Notes under the pieces: model-generated | Seen by the model: the letters and a program-made list of their open reading frames with translations, nothing else | Databases searched by the model: none | What the model was told of the DNA's origin: nothing | Translations under genes and position numbers: made by a program | DNA from: Nevskia sp. | Lineage (GTDB): Bacteria > Pseudomonadota > Gammaproteobacteria > Nevskiales > Nevskiaceae | DNA length: 64,000 nucleotides | Reading direction: 5' to 3' | NCBI GenBank assembly: GCA_031291075.1 | Contig: JARLJS010000093.1 | Coordinates: 1 to 64,000, forward strand | Shown here: positions 1 through 6,838 of the stretch, one piece after another | Numbering within the stretch: position 1 is the stretch's first letter | Layout: each line of letters opens with the position of its first letter

Positions 1-73
1 CCACTTCCAGAGCCCGCTTCACGGCCAACTCCTTGAACTCGGCCGTGTATTCTTGCTTCGGTATCTTCTTCAT
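1..73 (-). CDS. IS3-family transposase OrfA, N-terminal fragment at window edge
   Basis: Reading the minus strand from an ATG at 71-73 gives 24 residues beginning MKKIPKQEYTAEFKELAVKR, the characteristic start of IS3-family OrfA transposases, the small helix-turn-helix subunit that is joined to OrfB by frameshifting. A purine-rich ribosome site (GGAAGAG) lies just upstream. The rest of the gene is outside the window, so completeness cannot be judged. Identification rests on a short N-terminus, but the motif is distinctive. Confidence 0.7.
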   Translation of the reverse strand, partial: MKKIPKQEYTAEFKELAVKRALEV

Positions 74-141
74 CTCGTCTCTTCCTTAGGTCTCAATGAT
101 ACTCATCGACCCTTGGAAGACGAAATTCGGGGGGCACCTCA
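1..141 (-). mobile_element. End of an IS3-family insertion element
   Basis: The transposase start at 73 is preceded on the minus strand by about 70 bases of leader. Going outward, a terminus of the form TGAGGTGCCCCCC is seen near 129-141, which fits the TGA-initiated, C-rich ends of IS3-family elements. The exact terminus is inferred because the other end and the target duplication are outside the window. The element would have inserted into the neighbouring kinase gene. Confidence 0.5.
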
Positions 142-2116
142 CCAGACTTGTATTTGTCGCGCACTCGTTCAGATACGGCAAGCGGGAGTACGCATAAAAT
201 AATCGCGCCTTGTCGATCTGCTTCGAGATGTCCTTCGATGAAGGTGATGGATAATCTTTTAGGATGTTGCTCCAGATCTGCGCAGCCGTAGTCAAATCAC
301 TAGCGTCGGCCGCAAGCCAGCCTTTGAGCAGCTGTGCTTTGAGCATGACCAAATCGTTTCGTTGCGCCACCCGCTCGAGTCTGGCGTAGGTGTCCTGGAA
401 GATCGGGCGAAGGTTTTCGGTTGGATCGACATCAAGGCGGTATCCGACTACATCGATTTTTGCATCGAGCGTCCGCAGGTCGTCGGCTCCAAGATTGTCA
501 CCATAGAGCGTGGCGGAACGCTCCGCCAGCCGGATGGATTCCTTAGTTTCGCTCAAGTTGTCCAGCGTATCCGCCAGCACCAGATCAAGCGCAGCCTCGA
601 CCAGCGGACTGCCGGCAAGCCTTTTAGGCACTTCCGGCAGGCTGCTGATCACGGCTTGTTTCAGCGTGATGTCATAACGCCCACCGTAATCCGGGCTGGC
701 CGCCTTGATGATGTCCCGGTTCAGGAACTCGTTGAACTGGGTGGCGATGTTTCTCTGTAGCTCCGCCGCCTGCACCGCCTGGCGTTCCCGCAGCAGGAGG
801 AGGGTGCTGATCCCGAGGCCCAGGACCAGCACGATGCCGGTGAGAATCACCCAGGGTCGTTTGGCCCTGGCGCGGTCCAGTTCGCGCCGGGCCTGCTGCA
901 AGCGCTCCTGCTCGGTATGCTGCCGGACCTGCTCCGCTCGTCGAGCCGGCAGCGTACGCAGCCGCTCCGCCAGGAGCTGGGCTGAAGGCAGGCGTCTCTG
1001 CGGCATGCCATTGGTGGCCTGCCGGATGTCCTCTCGCAGCAGTTCGTCCGGGACATCGGCTTCCCAACCCGACGCGATCGGCTGCCATTTTCCAGTGACC
1101 AGCTGGTACAGCAGTACTCCCAGGGCAAATACATCGGATTGCACACTGGCACTGCCGCCGGAGAACAGCTCTGGTGCCATATACACCAGGGTTCCTGCGC
1201 CGGAGCTGTCTGTGTGGGCCAGCGTCTGGGTAAACCCCAGCATGGTGATGCCGAGGGAATCGAGCCGGCTCGCATCGGCCTGTCCGGCGCCGAAGTCGCA
1301 GAGACGAATCCGGGGGTGGCCGTCGACTTCCTCCACCAGGATGTTCTGCGGCTTCAGGTCTTTGTGCAGCACACCGACCGAGTGAGCGGCACCTGCCGAT
1401 TCGGCAATCTGCGTCATCAGCTCGATGCGCAATTGCAGCTCCACGCCCCCGGGACCGCCGTGGGCGTCCAGCCAGTCGCGGAGATCGGCACCGACGTATT
1501 CGGACTCGATGAAGTAGGGCGTCTGCTCGAACTGCCAGTCCAGGATCTTCGCCACTGCGGCCCCATCGCCCAGGGCTTCGCGCAAGAGGCGGTACAGTGT
1601 CACTTCGCGTTTGAGCGCACGCAGCTGGGAGCCTTCCGCGCAGAACTTGAAGAACCGCTGCTCGCGCGTCTTGGCATGCTCGGCCAGCCAGGCGTTGCCG
1701 CCGCCGCCCAGCGGTTTGATCAGCGTCCAGTGCGGTCGTCCAGGGACGCAATCGCCTGCCTGCAGGCCCAACCGCACAGGCGGTTTGGCATCCGAACGGC
1801 GCTCGACCTCAGCTACCAGCCGGTAGCCGACCTTGGGGATGGTGACGATCAGGCTCTGGTCGCCATCTCCCAGAACCCGGCGCAGCTTGCCGATGGCGTT
1901 GGATACGGCGGCTTCGTGGACCGGCCGTCCCTCCCATACCGCGTCCAGGATTTCCTCGGAGGTGACGACCTCGCCGGCATGCTCCAGCAGCAGGCGCAAT
2001 ACTTCCAGCGGCTTGGGCTCGATGCCGACAGACTGGCCGCGCACGCGCACTTCGTGCGTGCGCGCGTCCAGCTCCGCTTCGGCAAAGCGCCAGATGGTTG
2101 TGCGTTCGTCGCCCAT
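86..2116 (-). CDS. Winged-helix DNA-binding / Ser-Thr protein kinase fusion, probably truncated at C-terminus
   Basis: The 676-residue product starts with an OmpR/CadC-type winged helix (about residues 8-105, ending in the usual GYRL strand). A eukaryotic-like kinase domain follows (about 130-390): a Gly-rich loop LGGGGNAW, catalytic loop HKDLKPQN (HKD in place of HRD), DFG in LCDFGAG, and MAPE. One membrane helix lies near 422-442, followed by a helical region with no repeat I could assign with confidence. The likely role is membrane-anchored phosphorylation signalling linked to transcription; the target is unknown. The last 18 or so codons appear to be insertion-element sequence, so the original C-terminus is probably lost. 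Confidence 0.75.
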   Translation of the reverse strand: MGDERTTIWRFAEAELDARTHEVRVRGQSVGIEPKPLEVLRLLLEHAGEVVTSEEILDAVWEGRPVHEAAVSNAIGKLRRVLGDGDQSLIVTIPKVGYRLVAEVERRSDAKPPVRLGLQAGDCVPGRPHWTLIKPLGGGGNAWLAEHAKTREQRFFKFCAEGSQLRALKREVTLYRLLREALGDGAAVAKILDWQFEQTPYFIESEYVGADLRDWLDAHGGPGGVELQLRIELMTQIAESAGAAHSVGVLHKDLKPQNILVEEVDGHPRIRLCDFGAGQADASRLDSLGITMLGFTQTLAHTDSSGAGTLVYMAPELFSGGSASVQSDVFALGVLLYQLVTGKWQPIASGWEADVPDELLREDIRQATNGMPQRRLPSAQLLAERLRTLPARRAEQVRQHTEQERLQQARRELDRARAKRPWVILTGIVLVLGLGISTLLLLRERQAVQAAELQRNIATQFNEFLNRDIIKAASPDYGGRYDITLKQAVISSLPEVPKRLAGSPLVEAALDLVLADTLDNLSETKESIRLAERSATLYGDNLGADDLRTLDAKIDVVGYRLDVDPTENLRPIFQDTYARLERVAQRNDLVMLKAQLLKGWLAADASDLTTAAQIWSNILKDYPSPSSKDISKQIDKARLFYAYSRLPYLNECATNTSLVRCPPNFVFQGSMSIIET

Positions 2117-2225
2117 CGCACCGCGTGGTTGCGGCGCTTGGCCGCAGCGTATGTCTCTACGGCCAGTCTAACCCGGCCGCAGTGAGGGCGATGTGGGAAA
2201 TTGTGACCTGTTGCGCAGTCGGGCC

Positions 2226-3029
2226 CTAGCCGCCGGCCTGCCCGACGCTTTCCAGCGTGAACCCCATGAAGCGGAAGCCGGCGTCGACGTAGATGATCTC
2301 GCCGGTGATGCCGGAAGCCAGGTCGGAGCAGAGGAATGCGGCGGTGTTGCCGACTTCCTCGATGGTGACGTTGCGCCGCAGCGCCGAGCTCTTTTCGGCG
2401 TGCGACAGCATGCCGCGGAAGCCCTTGATGCCGGCGGCGGCGAGGGTCTTGATCGGGCCGGCCGAGATGGCGTTGACGCGGATGCCCTCCGGGCCGAGTT
2501 CGGCCGCCATGTAGCGTACGTTGGCTTCCAGGCTGGCTTTGGCGGCGCCCATCACGTTGTACATCGGGATGTAGCGCTCGCTGCCGAGATAGGTGAGGGT
2601 CAGCATGGCGGCCTGGTGGCCCTGCATCAGCGGGCGGGCGGCCTTGCCGAGGGCGGCGAAGCTGTAGGCGGAGATGTCGTGGGCAAGGGCGTAACCCTCC
2701 CGTGTCACGGTATCCAGGTAGCCGCCGGCGAGCAGCTCACGCGGGGCGAAGCCGATCGAGTGCACCACGACGTCGATGCCGCCCCACTTTTCCTTCAGCG
2801 TGTCGAACACCGCGGTGATCTCGGCGTCGCGCGTCACGTCCAGCGGCATCACGATGGAGGAGCCGCTCTCGTGGGCGACCTCCTCGACACGCGACTTGAG
2901 CTTCTCACCCTGGTAGGTGAAGGCGAGTTCGGCGCCTTCGCGGCGCATCGCCTCGGTGATCCCGGTGGCGATCGAGCGTTCGCTGGCGATGCCGGTGATC
3001 AGTGCTTTCTTGCCGGAGAGGAAGCCCAT
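2226..3029 (-). CDS. fabI: Enoyl-[acyl-carrier-protein] reductase (NADH), FabI
   Basis: FabI catalyses the last reduction in each cycle of fatty acid elongation, converting trans-2-enoyl-ACP to acyl-ACP in the cytosol. The 267-residue length is typical. The N-terminal nucleotide site reads [15 protein letters not shown], characteristic of FabI rather than classical short-chain dehydrogenases. The catalytic residues are visible as Tyr147, Tyr157 and Lys164 (YNVMGAAK). The gene lies 13 bases after the AgmX-like gene on the same strand, so it is probably the last gene of the long ExbBD/TPR operon, an unusual position for a housekeeping lipid gene. Confidence 0.95.
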   Translation of the reverse strand: MGFLSGKKALITGIASERSIATGITEAMRREGAELAFTYQGEKLKSRVEEVAHESGSSIVMPLDVTRDAEITAVFDTLKEKWGGIDVVVHSIGFAPRELLAGGYLDTVTREGYALAHDISAYSFAALGKAARPLMQGHQAAMLTLTYLGSERYIPMYNVMGAAKASLEANVRYMAAELGPEGIRVNAISAGPIKTLAAAGIKGFRGMLSHAEKSSALRRNVTIEEVGNTAAFLCSDLASGITGEIIYVDAGFRFMGFTLESVGQAGG

Positions 3030-3042
3030 GGTGCCTCGTGGA

Positions 3043-3999
3043 TTACGTCGGGTGGAATTCGATCGGGTAGCTGCCGTAGGAAAACGGCGGCACGTTCTTG
3101 GAAGCGAAATGGAACAGCTTGATCCGCTCGATGATCTTGCGTTCGAAATCGGGATCGTTGAAGGAGCTGGACACGATCGAACACGCCGTGATGCTGCCGT
3201 CCGGCGCGATGGTGAACTTGACCACGATCTTGCCGTCGCCCATGTTCGGGCTTTCGCGCGCCTGGCGGTTGTAGATCGAGATCAGCGCCGCCTTGTTGCG
3301 GTCGAACACCTCCTGGATCTCGGTGAGCGTACGCGCGTTGTTGACCTTGTCGTTGCCGGCGCCGGCGCGGCTGGCGTCGCGGCCGAAGCCCACCGGGCTT
3401 TGCACCGTGCTGGTCCGCCGCGTGCCCAGGCCGACCCCGCTCTGCGTGGTGGTCACGCTGGCGCTGCCGACCACGCCGTTGCCGCTGTTGGCGGCGGCGG
3501 AGCTGGCGATCGTTTCGGCCGACGCGGCGCTGCCGCCCACGCCGCCCTTGGACGAGATCACGCCGCTCACCAGCGGCTGCTGGCTGGTGATGGTGTTGAG
3601 GTTCTGGCTGCGCAGGTCGGCGAGCTGGTCCTGGATCACCCGCATTTCCTGGGTTTTCTGCGCCGCCTCGCGCGCGGTCTCGGTCGGCACCGGCGTCGGA
3701 TGCTGCACCGGGCGGGGCGGGGCGGCCTGTTGCGGCGGCTTTTCCTCGGCCTTCTTTGCCGCCGGCTTGGGTTCCTCCGGCTTGGGCGCGGCCTCGGCCG
3801 GCTGCTGCGCGATCAGCTCGACATAGCGCGAGCCGTTGTAGACGCCGGCCGCACTCTTCTTGGCCTCGATCTTGTAGATGGACACCAGGATGGTCAGGAT
3901 CAGGGCGGGGACCGCGACCAGCAGGACGATGCGCCGGAAGCGGCGGTCGGCCTCTTCCGACAGCGCCCAGCTTTCCCAACGGATGGCATGCACGCCCAT
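3043..3999 (-). CDS. TonB-like energy transducer with AgmX/PglI-type C-terminal domain
   Basis: This 318-residue protein has a cytoplasmic N-terminus, one membrane helix (about residues 23-43), a Pro/Lys/Glu/Ala-rich stretch (about 60-100) typical of TonB-type proteins that span the periplasm, a Gly/Ser/Ala-rich middle and a folded C-terminus (about 225-318). The C-terminus has the pattern [22 protein letters not shown] and FHF seen in AgmX/PglI tails, which resemble TonB. It should couple the ExbB/ExbD motor encoded just upstream to an outer-membrane partner. Its ATG shares one base with the stop of the preceding ExbD gene (TGATG), so the two are translationally coupled. Confidence 0.8.
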   Translation of the reverse strand: MGVHAIRWESWALSEEADRRFRRIVLLVAVPALILTILVSIYKIEAKKSAAGVYNGSRYVELIAQQPAEAAPKPEEPKPAAKKAEEKPPQQAAPPRPVQHPTPVPTETAREAAQKTQEMRVIQDQLADLRSQNLNTITSQQPLVSGVISSKGGVGGSAASAETIASSAAANSGNGVVGSASVTTTQSGVGLGTRRTSTVQSPVGFGRDASRAGAGNDKVNNARTLTEIQEVFDRNKAALISIYNRQARESPNMGDGKIVVKFTIAPDGSITACSIVSSSFNDPDFERKIIERIKLFHFASKNVPPFSYGSYPIEFHPT

Positions 4000-4508
4000 C
4001 AGGACCTCCGTCCGCTGCGGTGGTTGACCGACAGCGAGATGCGGGCGAACTGCGCCTGGCCGGCGGTGATCATCACCTTCTTCAGCAGCGAGTAGGGGAT
4101 GTCCTTGTCCGCCATGATGTTGATCTCGCCGCGGGTAAGGGTATTGGGAGTGGCGCCCTGGATCTGCGCCAGCGGCACCAGCAGCAGCTGCGACTTGAGC
4201 TGCGGCAGCACGTCGCCGCTGATCGCCTCGGCCTGCGCCACGCTCATCACCGGCTGGCCCTGCAGGGTGATCGATTCGGAAGTCACCATCAGCACGGGCG
4301 TATCGTTAGGCGTCTGGCTGGTGACGGACTGCGGCAGCTCCAAGGAACGCGGGCTGCGCAGGGTCTGCACGCTGGTGGAGGTGAGCAGCAGGAAGAACAC
4401 CAGCGTGGTGAAGATGTCGATCATCGACACCAGGTTGAGCGGCACCACGTCGCGCTTGAAGGTTTTGCGCATCATGCGGTTGCGCATGAAGGTGGAACGC
4501 AGGCTCAT
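3999..4508 (-). CDS. ExbD/TolR-family biopolymer transport protein (second copy)
   Basis: At 169 residues this matches the ExbD/TolR plan: a short basic cytoplasmic N-terminus, a single membrane helix (about 25-45) carrying the proton-conducting Asp31 in SMIDIF, and a periplasmic domain. It should form the stator-type proton channel with the ExbB-like protein. It overlaps the preceding ExbD gene by four bases (ATGA) and the following AgmX-like gene by one. Two different ExbD proteins with one ExbB is the arrangement of myxobacterial AglR-AglQ-AglS. Confidence 0.9.
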   Translation of the reverse strand: MSLRSTFMRNRMMRKTFKRDVVPLNLVSMIDIFTTLVFFLLLTSTSVQTLRSPRSLELPQSVTSQTPNDTPVLMVTSESITLQGQPVMSVAQAEAISGDVLPQLKSQLLLVPLAQIQGATPNTLTRGEINIMADKDIPYSLLKKVMITAGQAQFARISLSVNHRSGRRS

Positions 4509-5065
4509 GGCGCGCCTCCTCCCGCCGGAGCCGCCGCTGCGGGTTGGGGTGCCGCCGCCGCCGGGGCGGCCTGGGGCGCGTCGCCCACGGCGATCTGCGG
4601 GAACAGGTCCCGCTGCGGATGGCCCGGGCCGGCCGGCTGCACACGTACGGTATCCATGACCTGCACCAGGGTGTTGTAGGTGATGCCCGGTTCGAGCAGC
4701 AGCGCGATCTTGTCTTCCGCGGGCTCACGATCCTTGATCTGGCCGATGAAGTCGCCCAGCCCCTGCAGGTCGTACTCGCCGGTCGCGGTGACGGGAAGCT
4801 GCTTCAGCGGGCCGCTTGCATCGGCGACGGTGAAGCCGTCCCGGCGGATCACCACTTTCAGGCCCTTGGGCTGCTGCTGCGGCGGGCTGGCCTCGGACGA
4901 CGGCAGGTTGATGCCGAGGATCGACACGCCGGTGGCGTTGACCAGGAGGAAGAACACGAGCACCGTGAGGATGTCGATCATCGACACGATGTTCAGCTCG
5001 TTGGCACGCTTGCGCCGCGCACGCCGGCTGGCGCGTCGCAGCTCGCGTGAGAGTCCTTGCATCAT
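4505..5065 (-). CDS. ExbD/TolR-family biopolymer transport protein (first copy)
   Basis: The 186-residue product has a strongly basic N-terminus (RRASRRARRKR), a membrane helix with the conserved Asp31 in SMIDIL, and a periplasmic part ending in an Ala/Pro-rich tail (about 155-186) that the second copy lacks. It is clearly related to, but diverged from, the neighbouring ExbD, so the pair probably forms a heteromeric channel. The gene starts 42 bases after the ExbB-like gene and ends in a four-base overlap with the next ExbD gene. Confidence 0.9.
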   Translation of the reverse strand: MMQGLSRELRRASRRARRKRANELNIVSMIDILTVLVFFLLVNATGVSILGINLPSSEASPPQQQPKGLKVVIRRDGFTVADASGPLKQLPVTATGEYDLQGLGDFIGQIKDREPAEDKIALLLEPGITYNTLVQVMDTVRVQPAGPGHPQRDLFPQIAVGDAPQAAPAAAAPQPAAAAPAGGGAP

Positions 5066-5107
5066 AACGGGGCTAGGCCGTGATTGCGGTGCGGGATGCC
5101 GCGGCCG

Positions 5108-5737
5108 TCACTTCAGGCCGAGGCTGTTGAGGAACTTCACCGCGGCCATCTCCAGGCTGTCCACCAGTTCGTCGGTCATCGACTGCAGCCAGGCGTGGAT
5201 CAGCATGAAGGGCACCGCCACCATCAGGCCGAACGCGGTGCAGTTCATCGCCACCGAAACCGCTTCCGACAGCTGGTCCTGCTTCTCGGCCGGGCTGATG
5301 CCGGAGAGGGCGGAGAAGCCGTGGATCAGGCCGATGATGGTGCCGAGCAGGCCGAGCAGCGTGGCGACGTTGGCGAAGGTGGCGAGATAGTGGGTGCGGC
5401 GCTCCAGCTGCGGCGTCACCTCCATCAGGCTCTCCTCCATCGCGCGCTCCACCTCCTCCCGGTTGGCCTGGCCGCGCGAGCGGGCGATGCCGTAGCCGAG
5501 CACGCGGCCGATGGCCGTGGAGGAGGCTTCCGCCAGCTTCTCCGCGTCCTCGTACTGGCCTGCGTTCACCATCGGCAGCAGCTTGGTCCACAGGCTGCGG
5601 TTTTCGCTATGGGCGCGCCGCAGGTAGACGAAGCGTTCGATGGTGATGGCCAGGCCAAGCACCAGCACCGCCAGGATGGGGTACATGAACACGCCGCCGT
5701 TTTGGAAAAAACGGGTGACGGTGGCGAAAAAATCCAT
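5108..5737 (-). CDS. MotA/TolQ/ExbB-family proton channel protein
   Basis: Start chosen at 5737 (MDFFATVTRFF), which follows a good ribosome site AGAGGAAA; the open frame continues upstream but without family similarity. The 209-residue product has three membrane helices (about 15-37, 118-140, 160-182). The signature segments TLLGLLGTIIGL and SVAMNCTAFGLMVAVP contribute the proton path in ExbB/TolQ. It should form the pentameric motor core around the ExbD helices. It is the first of four adjacent motor-component genes, 64 bases after a small secreted-protein gene. Confidence 0.9.
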   Translation of the reverse strand: MDFFATVTRFFQNGGVFMYPILAVLVLGLAITIERFVYLRRAHSENRSLWTKLLPMVNAGQYEDAEKLAEASSTAIGRVLGYGIARSRGQANREEVERAMEESLMEVTPQLERRTHYLATFANVATLLGLLGTIIGLIHGFSALSGISPAEKQDQLSEAVSVAMNCTAFGLMVAVPFMLIHAWLQSMTDELVDSLEMAAVKFLNSLGLK

Positions 5738-5801
5738 GGTGTTTCCTCTTGAGCGTGATGTGAGGTTGTTTGAAGGAAGTGGACGGTTCAGCTTCCGCGG
5801 T

Positions 5802-6161
5802 TCATTTCTTGGCGCCAAGCTCAGCCTGGCGGTAGACGGTGATGACGTCGTAGTACTCGATCTGACGGTGGAACTCGCCCGGATCGACCGGAGCCATCTG
5901 CTCCTGAACGAACTGGGCCGGGCGATCCATGCCGCGCTCGGCGTATTCGTTCTTCCACGGCGTGAGGTACAGGCCAATCGGCGATTCGCGATCGCCGATG
6001 ATGGTCGTACCCGGACCTTCGCCTTCGGCCGCCGCCGCCGGCGCGGTCTTGGCCGCGGCGGCGTGGCGGTGCTTCGGTTTCGGCTGCGTCTCCTCAGCTC
6101 CGGCCTGCGCAGCCACCAATGCGGCAGCAAGCCCGATTGCAACCCATGATACCGGTCTCAT
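5802..6161 (-). CDS. Small secreted protein of the ExbBD/TPR operon, function unknown
   Basis: The 119-residue product has a signal peptide (hydrophobic core about 6-18, probable cut after AQAGA near residue 22), a His/Ala/Lys-rich low-complexity stretch (about 26-48) and a C-terminal region with conserved-looking IGLYLTPWKNEYAE and PGEFHRQIEYYDVITVYR segments. I recognise no family. Its start overlaps the stop of the upstream TPR lipoprotein gene by four bases, so it belongs to the operon and probably acts in the periplasm. Confidence 0.65.
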   Translation of the reverse strand: MRPVSWVAIGLAAALVAAQAGAEETQPKPKHRHAAAAKTAPAAAAEGEGPGTTIIGDRESPIGLYLTPWKNEYAERGMDRPAQFVQEQMAPVDPGEFHRQIEYYDVITVYRQAELGAKK

Positions 6162-6838
6162 CGCTTGTGCTCCACTACCTGCGGGGCAGGCGGCTGGGAG
6201 GGAGCGGCCGCGGGCGCACCGGCGCTGCCCGCCGCGGGCCCCAGGCTGTCCTGCAATTCGTTGATCCAGGCGGTCACCACCGGCCGGCCGTCCCGGCCGG
6301 CCAGGCGCTGGTACTCGCGATACTGCTGCAGCGCGTCCCGCGGCCGCTTGAGGTAGACATCGTAAAGGATGCCAAGATTCAAGTGGGTGGCGGGCTTGTC
6401 GGGCTTGATCGAAATCGCCTTCAGATAGGCCTGCTCGGCGCGGCCGTAGTCGTTGTTTTCGCGATACAGGATGCCCAGCCAGGCCCAGCCGAAGTCGTCC
6501 GCCGGATTGTCGGCGCAGGCCTTGATGAAGCTGCCGATCGCCTGCTCACGCTGCTTGCCCTGGGCCTGCAACACGCCCAGGTCGTTGAGCGGCCCCGCAT
6601 ATTCGGGGAAATCCTGTGCCAGCTTGGCGAAGGCGTCCTTGGCCTCCTGCGGCTTCTTGGCCTTCAGCAGCTTGAGCGCTTCCTGGAACCGCTGTTCCGG
6701 ATCGCCCTTGTCCGGCCCCTTGGGGACCTCCTGCACCGGCGGCGGCGGGATTGCCGGCGGCTTGGGCGCGCGGGTGGCGCAGGCCGCCAGCAGCAGCGCC
6801 GGCAGCAGCAGCAGGCACGACCTAGCGGAGCGTTTCAT
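6158..6838 (-). CDS. TPR lipoprotein (226 aa)
   Basis: A lipoprotein signal is visible (LAAC, lipid-modified Cys20), followed by a Pro-rich linker and about four tetratricopeptide-like repeats (residues about 45-190) with patterns such as AGPLNDLGVLQAQGK, WLGILYRENNDYGRAEQAYLKA and LNLGILYDVYLKRPRDALQQYREY. It ends in an Ala/Pro-rich tail. The likely role is a periplasm-facing scaffold anchored in the outer membrane. It overlaps the larger TPR lipoprotein gene by 17 bases. In size and build it resembles GltE-type lipoproteins of gliding machines; that assignment is inference. Confidence 0.75.
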   Translation of the reverse strand: MKRSARSCLLLLPALLLAACATRAPKPPAIPPPPVQEVPKGPDKGDPEQRFQEALKLLKAKKPQEAKDAFAKLAQDFPEYAGPLNDLGVLQAQGKQREQAIGSFIKACADNPADDFGWAWLGILYRENNDYGRAEQAYLKAISIKPDKPATHLNLGILYDVYLKRPRDALQQYREYQRLAGRDGRPVVTAWINELQDSLGPAAGSAGAPAAAPSQPPAPQVVEHKR

